Shown: one piece after another, positions 16,681 through 25,242 of the stretch
Numbering within the stretch: position 1 is the first letter of the stretch
How the letters are laid out: each line of letters opens with the position of its first letter
Assembly: GCA_963778025.1 (NCBI GenBank)
Contig: CAVZTA010000002.1
Coordinates: forward strand, 1-64,000
Length of the DNA stretch: 64,000 bases
Direction: 5' to 3'
Origin: CAVZTA01 sp963778025
Lineage (GTDB): Bacteria; Chloroflexota; Limnocylindria; Limnocylindrales; CSP1-4
Position numbers and translations under genes: made by a program
The notes under the pieces: model-generated
Database searches by the model: none
Seen by the model: only the letters and a program-made list of their open reading frames with translations
What the model was told of the DNA's origin: nothing

Positions 16681-17555
16681 CCGCCGAGCGACCCGCCCTC
16701 AGCCACGAGCAGGCGCTGGACCTCGCCCCGCTGTACGTCCTCGGCGTGCTCGAGTCCGCCGAGGCGGAAGCCGTGCGCGAGCACCTCGCGACGTGCGCAG
16801 AGGACCACTCGGGATTCGCCGAGCTCGGCTCGGTCGTGCCGCTGCTCCTCGAGGACGTGGAGCTGGTCGAGCCGCCGGAGGGGCTGCGCGCGCGGATCCT
16901 CGATGCGGCGGCGGCCGATCTCGCGGCGCGCGGCCAGGCTCCGGCCGCTGCCCCGGCCGCCGAAGGCGCGCAGGCGACGGCGCCCGCCGCCGCACCCGTC
17001 GCCTTCCCCGACGCCGCCGAGCGTGAGGCCCGTCGTCAGGCCGCCGAGGCGCGGCCGCGGAAGTCCGGGCTCGCCCGCATGAACGACTGGGTGTTCCGGA
17101 TCGCGGCGGTCCTCGCGATCGTCGTCCTGGGTGCCTGGAACATCCTCCTCCAGCGCGATCTCGCCGCGGAACAGGACTACCGGACCGCCGTGACGCAGGT
17201 CATCGAGGTCGCCGGCCAGCCCGGCAGCTCCCTCGCCGTGATCAGCGGCCAGGGCGGTGACCCCGCACGCGGCCTGGCGGCCGTGGACGGGCAGGGGACC
17301 GTCGTGTTCGCGATGCGCGACCTCGCCCCGACCGACCGCAGCGAGGTGTACACCGCCTGGTCGATCGCCGGCGACAACGCGCCCGTCAACATCGGCGAGT
17401 TCACCGTCGAGTCCGGCGGGACCGGGACCCTGACGACGGCCGCCGCGGTGGCCGCCCCGGGCGCCACCCTGGCCCTCACCCGGGAGCCCGGCCGCGGCGC
17501 GACCACCCCGACGATGCCGATCGTCGCGGCCGGCGTGGTGACGCCCGCCGGCTGA
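16677..17555 (+). CDS. RskA-like anti-sigma factor
   Basis: 292 residues from the GTG overlapping the sigma-factor stop. The cytosolic N-terminus (LSHEQALDLAPLYVLGVLES, AEAEAVREHLATCAEDHSGF) is the anti-sigma helical domain with an HxxxC-type partial zinc motif. A linker rich in Ala leads to one transmembrane helix (WVFRIAAVLAIVVLGAWNILL). The outer domain, with VISGQGGDPARGLAAVDGQG and VYTAWSIAGDNAPVNIGEF, matches the RskA C-terminal domain. It should hold the ECF factor at the membrane until regulated proteolysis. Lacking the second Cys of a CxxC pair, it may not bind zinc. Confidence 0.9.
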   Translation: MTAERPALSHEQALDLAPLYVLGVLESAEAEAVREHLATCAEDHSGFAELGSVVPLLLEDVELVEPPEGLRARILDAAAADLAARGQAPAAAPAAEGAQATAPAAAPVAFPDAAEREARRQAAEARPRKSGLARMNDWVFRIAAVLAIVVLGAWNILLQRDLAAEQDYRTAVTQVIEVAGQPGSSLAVISGQGGDPARGLAAVDGQGTVVFAMRDLAPTDRSEVYTAWSIAGDNAPVNIGEFTVESGGTGTLTTAAAVAAPGATLALTREPGRGATTPTMPIVAAGVVTPAG

Positions 17556-17613
17556 CCGGTCGTCTGCGCGCCGCGGCCCCCCAAGGCCCCTGCCCACGAC
17601 CCCCTGCCGCACC

Positions 17614-17627
17614 CGCCCCTTCGGGCG
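17614..17627 (+). terminator. Short hairpin after the sigma/anti-sigma pair
   Basis: CGCCC (17614-17618) and GGGCG (17623-17627) enclose a CTTC loop, 60 bp after the anti-sigma stop. The stem is only 5 bp and no U-tract follows, so this is weak. Confidence 0.3.
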
Positions 17628-17708
17628 CGGTCTCGCCGAGCATCGGCCCTGTCGCACCGCGCGTCATCGTCCGTTCGCGCCACGACGCCGACGCGGCATG
17701 ATGCGGCC

Positions 17709-20315
17709 GTGGAGGAGGCGAGCCATGCGCTGGTGGGTCGCGAAGGGGTCCTCTCTGCGCTCGCGGACGCGATCGCGCATGAACGGCCGACCGCTGTCAT
17801 CGGCGAGGCGGGCATCGGCAAGACGAGCCTCGTCCGGGCGGCGGTCGCACGGGCCGGACGGCGCCTGCACGAGGGCGGCGGGTTCGCGACCCTGACGTGG
17901 ATGCCGTACCTCGCGCTGCGCCGCGCGACGGGTGCGGCAGTGGCCGGCGATGCGGCGGGGGTCGCGGCGACCGTCGAGCGGCGAGTGGGCCCGGACGTGC
18001 TGTTCGTCGACGACCTGCAATGGGTCGACGCCCCGACCCGCGCGGCCCTCCGGCTGCTTGCCGGCCGGCTCCTGGTCGTCGCGGCGATCCGGGCGGAGGA
18101 TGCCGGCGCGCCGGCGGCGCTGGCCCACGCGACGGCGACCGGGCTGGCGGTGGTCCGGCTCGACGCCCTGACCCGCGATGCGATGGGCGAGCTCCTGGCC
18201 CGGCTCCGACCGGGGGTCGACGACGCCGCGGCGAAACGCCTGCTCGACCGCGCCGCCGGCAACCCGCTGCTCCTCGAGGAGCTGGTCCATGGCACACCCG
18301 GGTCACCGACGCTCGTCCGGGCACTCCGGACGCGCCTCGACCGGCTGTCGCCGCCGGCCCGCGATCTCATCCGCGTCCTCGCCGTCGCCGACCGCCCGCT
18401 GGCCGCGGGCCGCCTGGGGTCGGCGCTCGGCGAGGTGACCGAGGCGGGATTCGTCGTCCAGGGCGCCGGCGGTGTCGCGCTGCGCCACGCCCTGCTGGGT
18501 GAGGCGATCCGCGCGGATCTCGCGGATCCGGAGCGGCGGACGCACCACCGACGGGTCGCCCGGCTGGTCGACGAGCCCGGAGCGGTGGCCCGGCACCTCG
18601 CCGCCGGTGGGCGGCGCCGGGAGGCCGCGGCCGTCGCATCCGATGCCGCCGCGGCAGGGGTGACCGATCCGCTGGAACGGGCGGCCCTCGCCGTGATCGT
18701 CGCCGATGCGGCGGGCGGTCCCGTGCGCGTCGCCGCCCGGCTCGACGCGGCGCGCGGGCTCGACGAGCTGTCCGACTGGGATGCCGTGGAGCGGACCCTG
18801 CGGCCGCGGCTGGGCGACGCGTCGAGCGCCACGCGGGCGGAACGCGAGGTGCTGCTCGCCCGTGCCGCGTACGGGCAGGGTCGCCTCGACGATGCCCGGC
18901 GCCGGCTGGGGCGAGCGGAGCGGATCCCGCTCGACGCCGGGGATCCCATCGCGGCGGCGCGCTCGATCGAGGTCGCCCGCTTCGCCGTCAACGTGGACGG
19001 CGACGTCGCCTCGGCCGTGGGACGGCTCCAGGGCGAGCTCGCCGCGCGTCCGGTGGATGACCCGGCCAGCGGCGATGTGCGCACGCTCCTGGCCTCGATC
19101 CTCGCGCTCGCGATGGGTCAGGGCGATGCCGATGCGCTCCGGAGCGCGGCCGATCAGGCGCTCGACGCCGGCCGCTACCGCACCGCGGCCGAGGGCGCGC
19201 GGGTCGTCCAGTTCCTGCTGCTGATGCAGGACGGCGCCATCCCCGCGCTGGACTGGGCGAACGACCGGCGCCGCCGCTTCGCCGAGCGCGACCTCGCGGG
19301 CATCGCCCACGAGTTCCACGCCGAGTCCGTCCATGCCTCGATCCTCGCCGGACGGCTCACCGACGCGGTCCGCGAGGCCGATGCGCTGCTGGAGGAGCCG
19401 GCACCGCTCCGAGCGCGCCAGACCGCGCTCATCAACCGGGCGCGGGCGCTCGTCCTCCTGGGCCGGTTCGACGCGGCGACGGCGACGCTCGCCCGGCTGG
19501 CGGACGCGACGACGTCCGACTACTTCGGGGCCATGGAGGCGCTCGGCGTCGAGGCCGAGCTGGAGCTGTGGAGCGGCCGTCCCGCCCGCGCGATCGCGCT
19601 CGCCGAGCGGGCGGTCGCCTACCGTTCGCCGGTGCCCGGCGGGGACGTCCGTGTTCGGGTGACCCGCCGGTGGGCCGAGTGGGAGGCGGGCGTGCCGGCG
19701 GCGGGCGTGCTCGGGCCGATCGCGATCCGGTCGCTGATGGGCGCGGTCCCCGAGGTCCGCGGGATCGGTCTGCTCGGGCCCGTCGGCTCGAGCGCGGACG
19801 TCGCGGATACGGCCCGACCGTCGGCGGCGAGGCGCGGTCGCCGGGCCGATGGCTCCGGACGCGGCTCGCCGGCCGCGGCCGCGGATGCGTTCTCGGAGGC
19901 CGCGGCCCTGTGGGCAGGCTTCGCGGAGTCCCGGCGGGTGACGTGCCGCTGGGCCCTGGGTGAGGCCGAGCGACGAGCCGGTCACCGGGACGATGCCGTG
20001 GCGACGTTGACCGAGATGCTCGCCGATGCCACCGCGATGGGCGCCGAACCCTTGGCGGCGCGGGCGCGCCGGTCCCTGCGTCTGGCCGGCGTCCGCGTGC
20101 CGACAGGTCGCCGCTCGTCGGCCTCGACGGCCCTGGGCCTCACGTCCCGCGAGGAGGAGCTCCTCGACCTCGTCGGTCGCGGGCTCACGAACCTCGAGAT
20201 CGCCAGGCGGCTGGGACTCGGCCGGCCGACCGTCGCGCGGGTCGTCGCGTCGGCGATGGACAAGGTGGGCGCCGACCGGCGCGCGCAGCTCGCGGCGTTC
20301 GTGGCGACGCGATGA
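17709..20315 (+). CDS. LuxR-family AAA ATPase regulator
   Basis: 868 residues from a GTG. The N-terminus is a STAND/AAA ATPase: LVGREGVLSALADAIAHERP, Walker A VIGEAGIGKTSLVRAA, Walker B VLFVDDLQWVDAPTRAALRL. The middle is helical TPR-like. The C-terminus is a LuxR DNA-binding domain (LGLTSREEELLDLVGRGLTN, LEIARRLGLGRPTVARVVAS). This is the layout of large ATP-dependent LuxR (LAL, MalT-like) activators. It overlaps the next HTH gene by ATGA, so the two regulators are translated together. Ligand and targets cannot be inferred. Confidence 0.9.
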   Translation: MEEASHALVGREGVLSALADAIAHERPTAVIGEAGIGKTSLVRAAVARAGRRLHEGGGFATLTWMPYLALRRATGAAVAGDAAGVAATVERRVGPDVLFVDDLQWVDAPTRAALRLLAGRLLVVAAIRAEDAGAPAALAHATATGLAVVRLDALTRDAMGELLARLRPGVDDAAAKRLLDRAAGNPLLLEELVHGTPGSPTLVRALRTRLDRLSPPARDLIRVLAVADRPLAAGRLGSALGEVTEAGFVVQGAGGVALRHALLGEAIRADLADPERRTHHRRVARLVDEPGAVARHLAAGGRRREAAAVASDAAAAGVTDPLERAALAVIVADAAGGPVRVAARLDAARGLDELSDWDAVERTLRPRLGDASSATRAEREVLLARAAYGQGRLDDARRRLGRAERIPLDAGDPIAAARSIEVARFAVNVDGDVASAVGRLQGELAARPVDDPASGDVRTLLASILALAMGQGDADALRSAADQALDAGRYRTAAEGARVVQFLLLMQDGAIPALDWANDRRRRFAERDLAGIAHEFHAESVHASILAGRLTDAVREADALLEEPAPLRARQTALINRARALVLLGRFDAATATLARLADATTSDYFGAMEALGVEAELELWSGRPARAIALAERAVAYRSPVPGGDVRVRVTRRWAEWEAGVPAAGVLGPIAIRSLMGAVPEVRGIGLLGPVGSSADVADTARPSAARRGRRADGSGRGSPAAAADAFSEAAALWAGFAESRRVTCRWALGEAERRAGHRDDAVATLTEMLADATAMGAEPLAARARRSLRLAGVRVPTGRRSSASTALGLTSREEELLDLVGRGLTNLEIARRLGLGRPTVARVVASAMDKVGADRRAQLAAFVATR

Positions 20316-20872
20316 GCATGCCGGTGGCGCATCGCTCGCTCGTGCTCGTCGGTCCGCCCGGATGCGGCGCACGGGAGGCCGCGCGCCAGGCGTCGACCGG
20401 GATGCCCGTGGAGGTGGGGTTCGACCGCCTCGCGCGGCTCACCCGCCCGACGGTCCGGCACGGCATCGTCGCGACCGAGGCCGACGCGGCGTCGGCGGTG
20501 CTGGCGGCGATCGCCGGCTACGGGCTGATCGTGGAGCTGCGGGTCGACGGGGTCGTCCGCGACCGCCTGCTCGACGACCTTCGCCATGCCGGGCCGCTCG
20601 AGGTGCGCGCCGTCGATGCGACGCCCCCCGACCTCGACGAGGAGTCGCGGGCGCTCCTCCGCTCGATCGCCGCCGGCGAGACGCTCGCCGAGGCGGCGCG
20701 ACGGGTGGGCATCTCGCGGCGGACCGCGGACCGGCGGCTCGCGGCGATCCGGGCGACGCTGGGCGTGCAGCGGACCGTCGAGGCCGTCGCGATCGCGGGC
20801 CGGGCAGGCTGGCTGCGGCTGAGCCGGGCGCGTGCCTCGCGCCCCGGCGACCTGGACGGTCGCCGACGAGGA
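20312..20872 (+). CDS. Helix-turn-helix protein coupled to the LuxR regulator (3' end unresolved)
   Basis: Starts at the ATG that overlaps the upstream stop. The first 100 residues (SLVLVGPPGCGAREAARQAS and following) have a receiver-like or ATPase-like feel without a proper P-loop lysine. A C-terminal HTH is clear: LDEESRALLRSIAAGETLAE then AARRVGISRRTADRRLAAIR and LGVQRTVEAVAIAGRAGWL, similar to LuxR/sigma-region-4 domains. The same frame has no stop until 21745, which would run through the whole antisense GGDEF gene. I think the true end lies near 20820-20870 and that a single-base error hides it (a TGA lies in the next frame at 20820). Function beyond DNA binding is unknown. Confidence 0.65.
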
Positions 20873-21890
20873 TCAGCCCGCGGCCTGTCCCGCGGCTTCG
20901 CCGATCTGGCCCTGGCCACCCTCGCGCGCCCGTTGCACCGCGCCCTCGGCCGCGGCGAGGAGCGTCTCGCTGTCGGTGCCGTCGGCCGGGAAGCGGGCGA
21001 TGCCGGCCGAGACGGACACGGTCCGCCCGTCGATCGGCGCCAGCTGCGCGATGCCGTCGAGCACCCGGCGCGCGACCACGGCCCCGGCAGAGCCAGGCGC
21101 GACGAGCACGAACTCGTCGCCGCCCCAGCGGGCGACGGTGTCGACCAGCCGGACCGACTCGGCGAGCACGGCGGCGACCTGACGCAGGACGTCGTCCCCT
21201 GCCTCGTTGCCCGCCTGGCGGTTCGTCTCCGTGAAATCGTCGACGTCGAAGATCGCCACGGACACGGCCGAGCCCTGGCGCGACGCGCGCGCGATCTCGA
21301 GCTCGAGCACCCGGGCGAAGGTGCGGGCGTTGGCGAGTCCCGTCAGCGGGTCGCTGTGGGCCATCCGCTCGAACCATTCGGACCGTTCCGCGACCATCGT
21401 CCCGAGGCGCGCCCGGTCGGCGGCGGCGGCGGCGAGGTCGGCGACGGCGGACAGGATCGCATCCTCGTCGCCGCTCTGCGGATCGCCGGACTTCCAGCCG
21501 ATCGCGATGACGCCGCCCGGCTCGTCGATCCCGCCGCGGCTGGTGATGAGCGGCCGGAACGCGGACCGGCGGACCGCCGCCACGTCCACGAATCCCTGTT
21601 GCGGTTCCGCGCCCTCCGGGCCGGATCGCGTCGCGCAGTGCGCCGATCGCCGCGTCGTCGAGGCCGATGGTCCCCACCAGCTCGAGGCCGGCGCGATCGG
21701 GATCCTGGAGCCAGACCGCGGCCACATCGGCCCCCAGCGCGGTGACGGCCGCGCCGAGCAGCTCACCCAGGCTGGTGTCGAGGTCGGCGCCACGCGCGAC
21801 GGCCGCGGCACCCGCGGTCAGGACGGAGAGCGCGCCCTCGGCAGGCGTGCGCGGGTCGGCCACGGTGTGGTCTCCGGTGTGCGTCGGCAT
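20873..21890 (-). CDS. Diguanylate cyclase with GAF-like sensor domain (one frame break)
   Basis: About 338 residues. The N-terminus (LSVLTAGAAAVARGADLDTS, LGADVAAVWLQDPDRAGLEL) looks like a GAF domain. The C-terminus is a full GGDEF domain: RMAHSDPLTGLANARTFARV, VAIFDVDDFTETNRQAGNEA, RWGGDEFVLVAPGSAG and IAQLAPIDGRTVSVSAGIAR. The RLVD motif five residues before GGDEF is an intact inhibitory I-site, so product feedback by c-di-GMP is expected. The frame shifts near 21620 (CCC for CC after DAIR). I prefer the ATG at 21890 because GGAGGGGG precedes it by 8 nt; an ATG at 21911 abuts a TACGCT box. It is convergent with the HTH gene. Confidence 0.88.
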
Positions 21891-22023
21891 GGATACGGCC
21901 CCCTCCGTCATAGCGTACACGGGGGTTCCAGAGGGATTCTCCGTACCGGACCGCACCGGACCACCCCACGGATGGGGACCACCGGGCCTCGCGGAGCGGC
22001 CGACCGCCGCGAGGTCCCGTCCC

Positions 22024-22029
22024 TATACT
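22024..22029 (+). promoter_or_regulatory. -10 box (TATACT) for leaderless darA mRNA
   Basis: TATACT, the best consensus match in the window, ends 7 nt before the GTG at 22037. Confidence 0.6.
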
Positions 22030-22036
22030 CGCCCGC

Positions 22037-22366
22037 GTGAAGCTCGTGTTGGCCATCGTCCACAACGAGGACGCGGGAGCGCTGGTCGACGCGCTGCTCG
22101 AGAAGGAGTACCGCGCCACGCGGCTGCATTCCTCCGGCGGCTTCCTTCGCCAGTCGAACACGACCGTCATCGTGGGCGTGGACGAGGACCAGGTCGAAGA
22201 GGTGCTGGGCATCGTCCGCGAGAACTGCAACGCCCGCACCCAGATCGTGAACCCGATGCCGCCGATCATGGAGCCCGGGGAGTTCTTCATGCCGTATCCG
22301 CTCGAGGTCGAGGTGGGCGGCGCGACGGTGTTCGTCCTGCCCGTCGAGCGCTTCGAGCGCCTCTAG
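22037..22366 (+). CDS. darA: DarA-type cyclic-di-AMP receptor (PII-like, DUF970)
   Basis: 109 residues, the family length. The PII-like fold starts MKLVLAIVHNEDAGALVDAL and continues EKEYRATRLHSSGGFLRQSN, TTVIVGVDEDQVEEVLGIVR, then MEPGEFFMPYPLEVEVGGAT and VFVLPVERFERL. The SSGGFLRxxNTT stretch is the conserved part of the c-di-AMP pocket in DarA/PstA of Firmicutes. DarA is a soluble trimer whose output is unknown. In many genomes it sits beside tmk; here tmk is 6 kb away. No c-di-AMP cyclase is in the window. The GTG start follows a strong TATACT box with no leader. Confidence 0.88.
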   Translation: MKLVLAIVHNEDAGALVDALLEKEYRATRLHSSGGFLRQSNTTVIVGVDEDQVEEVLGIVRENCNARTQIVNPMPPIMEPGEFFMPYPLEVEVGGATVFVLPVERFERL

Positions 22367-22374
22367 GACGCGCG

Positions 22375-22791
22375 ATGGCGTGGCGACCGCCCGACGTCGG
22401 GGCGCGCGCGACGTGGACGCGGACCTTCAGCGCGGACGACGTCGAGCTGTACGCCCGCATCACCGGTGACCGAAACCCGCTCCATTTCGACACCGCGTTC
22501 GCGGCGGCGCGCCGGCCGGGGCGGCTGATCGTCCACGGCGGGCTGACGACGGGTCTGTTCAACGCCCTCGTCGCGGAGGTGCTGCCGGGTCCCGGGAGCG
22601 TGTTCCTCCACCAGGAATGGGACTACCCCGCGCCGGCGTACATCGGCGATACGGTCACGGCCGAGGCGGAGGTGGTCGCGGCGCGTGCGGACAAGCCGAT
22701 CACGACGCTGCGGTGCGTCGCCCGGCGCGACGACGGCACCGAGGTCCTGCGCGGCGAGTGCGTGGTCTACACGTTCCTCGCGGAGGCGTGA
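22375..22791 (+). CDS. MaoC-like (R)-enoyl-CoA hydratase family protein
   Basis: 138 residues. A single hot-dog domain with the hydratase-2 motif in YARITGDRNPLHFDTAFA, where Asp and His are the catalytic pair, followed by RLIVHGGLTTGLFNALVAEV and QEWDYPAPAYIGDTVTAEAE. Such short MaoC proteins hydrate trans-2-enoyl-CoA or act in related acyl chemistry. It begins 8 bp after darA and its last base pairs overlap the MFS start (GTGA), so darA, maoC and the transporter may be one transcript. Substrate unknown. Confidence 0.88.
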   Translation: MAWRPPDVGARATWTRTFSADDVELYARITGDRNPLHFDTAFAAARRPGRLIVHGGLTTGLFNALVAEVLPGPGSVFLHQEWDYPAPAYIGDTVTAEAEVVAARADKPITTLRCVARRDDGTEVLRGECVVYTFLAEA

Positions 22792-24020
22792 TCCGCGACG
22801 AGGCGCCGGGTCGCTGGCGGCAGCTGGCGATCGTCGCGCTGGCCCTGTCGCTGGCGATGGGGCCGTGGTTCAGTGCCGGCGCCGTGGGCCCGCTCATCGC
22901 GGCGGAGTGGCACACGCAGGGCCTGGAGCTGCCGCTCCTGACCGTCGCCGTCCAGCTGGGCTTCGCGGCCGGGGCGCTGCTGCTCGCCGTGGCCGGCGTC
23001 CCCGACGTCGTACCCGGGCCGCGCCTGCTCGCGATCGGTGCCGTGCTGGCGGCGCTGGCGAACCTGGGCTTCGCGACGCTCGCGACCGACCCCCGCTCGG
23101 CGATCCCGTTCCGGGCGCTCACCGGCGCCGCGCTGGCCGCGGTCTACCCCGTGGCGATGCGGCTCGCCTCGACCTGGTTCGTCCGCGAGCGCGGGCTCGC
23201 GATCGGCGTGCTCATCGGCGCGCTCACCGCGGGCTCGGCGCTGCCGTACCTGTTCCGGGCGATCGGGGCCTATGCGGGCGTGGACTGGCGGCCGGTGGTC
23301 GTGGCCGCGAGTGTCGGGGCGCTCGTCGGGGCGGCCATCGCGGCGCTGGGCGCGCGGACCGGCCCGCTGGACACGCGGGCCCCGCGGTTCTCGCCGGCGA
23401 TGGCCGTCAGCGCGTTCCGCCAGCCGGCCGTGCGGCTCGCGAACCTCGGCTACCTCGGGCACATGTGGGAGCTGTACGCCATGTGGACGTGGGTGCCGGT
23501 GTTCCTGCTCGGCGCGCTGGCCGCGGCCGGGCTCCACGATCCGGCGCTCGCGAGCCTGGCCGCCTTCGCGGTCATCGGCAGTGGCGCGGTCGGGTGCATC
23601 GTCGCGGGGGCGTTCGCCGACCGGGTCGGGCGCACGGCGACGACGATCGTCGCGATGGCGATCTCGGGGACGTCCGCCCTGGTGTCCGCGCTGCTGTTCG
23701 GGGCGCCGGTGCCGCTGATCGTGGGCGTGGCGATCGTGTGGGGCGTCACGGTCGTGGCCGACTCGGCGCAGTTCTCGACCGCGGTGTCCGAGCTCGCGCC
23801 GCCCGGGACCAGCGGCTCCGCGCTGTCGGTCCAGGTCGCCGCGGGGTTCACGCTCACGGGCGTGACGATCCTGGGCGTGGGGCTGCTGGATCCCACCGAC
23901 GCGGGCAGCTGGCGCATCGCATGGGGGTTGCTTGCGCTCGGGCCCCTGGTCGGCATCCTCGCCATGCTGCGACTGCGGCGGCGCCCCGATGCCGTGCGGA
24001 TGGCCAACGGCCACCGCTGA
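22788..24020 (+). CDS. Major facilitator superfamily transporter
   Basis: 410 residues from the GTG overlapping the MaoC stop. Twelve hydrophobic segments are visible, starting LAIVALALSLAMGPWFSAGA and ending LLALGPLVGILAMLRLRRRP. Between helices 2 and 3 is a shortened loop (VAGVPDVVPGPRLLAIGA); RERGLAIGVLIGALTAGSAL after helix 4 and VAGAFADRVGRTATTIVAMA between helices 8 and 9 are MFS signature-like (D-R-x-G-R). The substrate cannot be told; similarity in feel is to cyanate/nitrate-type or drug MFS carriers. Located in the inner membrane. Confidence 0.85.
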   Translation: MIRDEAPGRWRQLAIVALALSLAMGPWFSAGAVGPLIAAEWHTQGLELPLLTVAVQLGFAAGALLLAVAGVPDVVPGPRLLAIGAVLAALANLGFATLATDPRSAIPFRALTGAALAAVYPVAMRLASTWFVRERGLAIGVLIGALTAGSALPYLFRAIGAYAGVDWRPVVVAASVGALVGAAIAALGARTGPLDTRAPRFSPAMAVSAFRQPAVRLANLGYLGHMWELYAMWTWVPVFLLGALAAAGLHDPALASLAAFAVIGSGAVGCIVAGAFADRVGRTATTIVAMAISGTSALVSALLFGAPVPLIVGVAIVWGVTVVADSAQFSTAVSELAPPGTSGSALSVQVAAGFTLTGVTILGVGLLDPTDAGSWRIAWGLLALGPLVGILAMLRLRRRPDAVRMANGHR

Positions 24021-24045
24021 CCGCCGCCCAGCGCGACGTGGCCGA

Positions 24046-24051
24046 TACCCT
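24046..24051 (+). promoter_or_regulatory. -10 box (TACCCT) before the DinB-like gene
   Basis: TACCCT ends 7 nt before the ATG at 24059, fitting a leaderless transcript. Confidence 0.45.
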
Positions 24052-24058
24052 GTCGGGG

Positions 24059-24688
24059 ATGACGCGTTCGGCACGGTTCGAGGAGCTGCGCACCACGGCC
24101 CCGGACATCGTGCTCGCGTGGGACGGCATCGACGCCGAGCGCTTCCTGTCCGTCCGTCGCGAGGTCCGACGGCGGACCGGGCCGGGCACGGCGGCGCGGA
24201 TCGTGCCCCAGCTCGCCGTCACCGGCGAAGCGCTGGCGGGCATCGTGCGGACGCTGCCCGAGATCGCGTTCGGGATGCCCGGCGGCGAGGAGGACTGGAC
24301 GGTCGCCCAGGCGGTCGGTCATGCCGCGGATGCTCGAGCCGGTCTCGCGATGGCGGCGTCCCTCGCGGCGCAGGGACGCTTCCCTGCCGACGCACCCGAG
24401 GTCGTGCCCGGCATCCCGGGTCCGGCCGACGTCACGCGCGACCACCTCGTGCGCCGGATCGCGACGTCCCAGCGGGTCGTGGAGCGGGCGGCGCGCGCGA
24501 TCGCGGGCCACGAGGTCACCGAGTGCCCGCTGGTCCATCCGCTCGTCGGCCGGCTGCGGTGCGGTGAGTGGCTGCTGTTCGCGGGCGTGCACGACCTGAT
24601 GCACCTGGAGCAGCTCGAAGCGCTCGAGGCGCGGTTGGCCGCTGACAGCGCCGCCGACATCGCCGCCCAGCCGGCACCGGCCGGATGA
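24059..24688 (+). CDS. DinB-like four-helix protein
   Basis: 209 residues. The DinB/YfiT four-helix bundle is suggested by the spaced His residues WTVAQAVGHAADARAGLAMA and GVHDLMHLEQLEALEARL, which form a metal site in the family. Relatives act as thiol-dependent S-transferases (with mycothiol or bacillithiol) or have no known role. The first 50 residues carry RFLSVRREVRRRTGPGTAAR. ATGA overlap with the next NUDIX gene means coupled translation. Confidence 0.7.
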   Translation: MTRSARFEELRTTAPDIVLAWDGIDAERFLSVRREVRRRTGPGTAARIVPQLAVTGEALAGIVRTLPEIAFGMPGGEEDWTVAQAVGHAADARAGLAMAASLAAQGRFPADAPEVVPGIPGPADVTRDHLVRRIATSQRVVERAARAIAGHEVTECPLVHPLVGRLRCGEWLLFAGVHDLMHLEQLEALEARLAADSAADIAAQPAPAG

Positions 24689-25203
24689 GCCCGTTCCGGC
24701 CGGACCTCGTCGACGGCTGGGTGTACCGCGTCGTGGCCGGCACGACCGAGGTGCTGCTGCTGCGACGTGCGCCGGGCCGGATCCTGCCCGGCCTGTGGCA
24801 GTGCGTCTCGGGGTCGCTCGAGCCGGGCGAGCGCGTCGCCCTGGGCGCGCTTCGCGAGATCGAGGAGGAGACCGGGTTCGATGCCGACTGCCTCGACGCG
24901 TTCTACGACCTGGATCTCGTGAACCAGTTCCACGAACCGTCGGTCGATGCGGTGGTCACCGCGGCGGTGTTCGCGGTCCGTGTGCGACCCGGGATCGTGG
25001 AGCGGCTGTCACACGAGCACGACGGCGCGCGCTGGCTGCCGCTCGACGAGGCGCATCGGACGGTCGTCTGGCCGGGGTATCGCACGGCCCTCGAGCGGAT
25101 CCGCGACGACCTCGCGGATCCGGAGCGGGCGAGCTGGTTCGAGCTGGAGCTCGACGGCCGGCGGCGGGACCGCGGCCCGAGGTCCGAGGTCGGCGGCGGG
25201 TAG
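24685..25203 (+). CDS. NUDIX hydrolase
   Basis: 172 residues from the ATG overlapping the DinB-like stop. The NUDIX box is complete, running GSLEPGERVALGALREIEEE then TGF, matching GX5EX7REUXEEXGU. Upstream are VEVLLLRRAPGRILPGLWQC-type strands (TEVLLLRRAPGRILPGLWQ). The C-terminus, WLPLDEAHRTVVWPGYRTAL, resembles dihydroneopterin-triphosphate or dATP pyrophosphohydrolases (NudB-like). It hydrolyses a nucleoside-diphosphate-linked substrate in the cytosol; exact substrate not determined. Confidence 0.88.
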   Translation: MSPFRPDLVDGWVYRVVAGTTEVLLLRRAPGRILPGLWQCVSGSLEPGERVALGALREIEEETGFDADCLDAFYDLDLVNQFHEPSVDAVVTAAVFAVRVRPGIVERLSHEHDGARWLPLDEAHRTVVWPGYRTALERIRDDLADPERASWFELELDGRRRDRGPRSEVGGG

Positions 25204-25242
25204 ACTCGGGGTCAGGGCGGGGCGCAGGGAGGTAGGGCATCG

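Noticed and set aside
22037..22366. GlnB-type nitrogen PII protein
   Set aside because: Length and the SSGGFLR and MEPGEFF segments fit DarA; the T-loop uridylylation motif of GlnB is absent.
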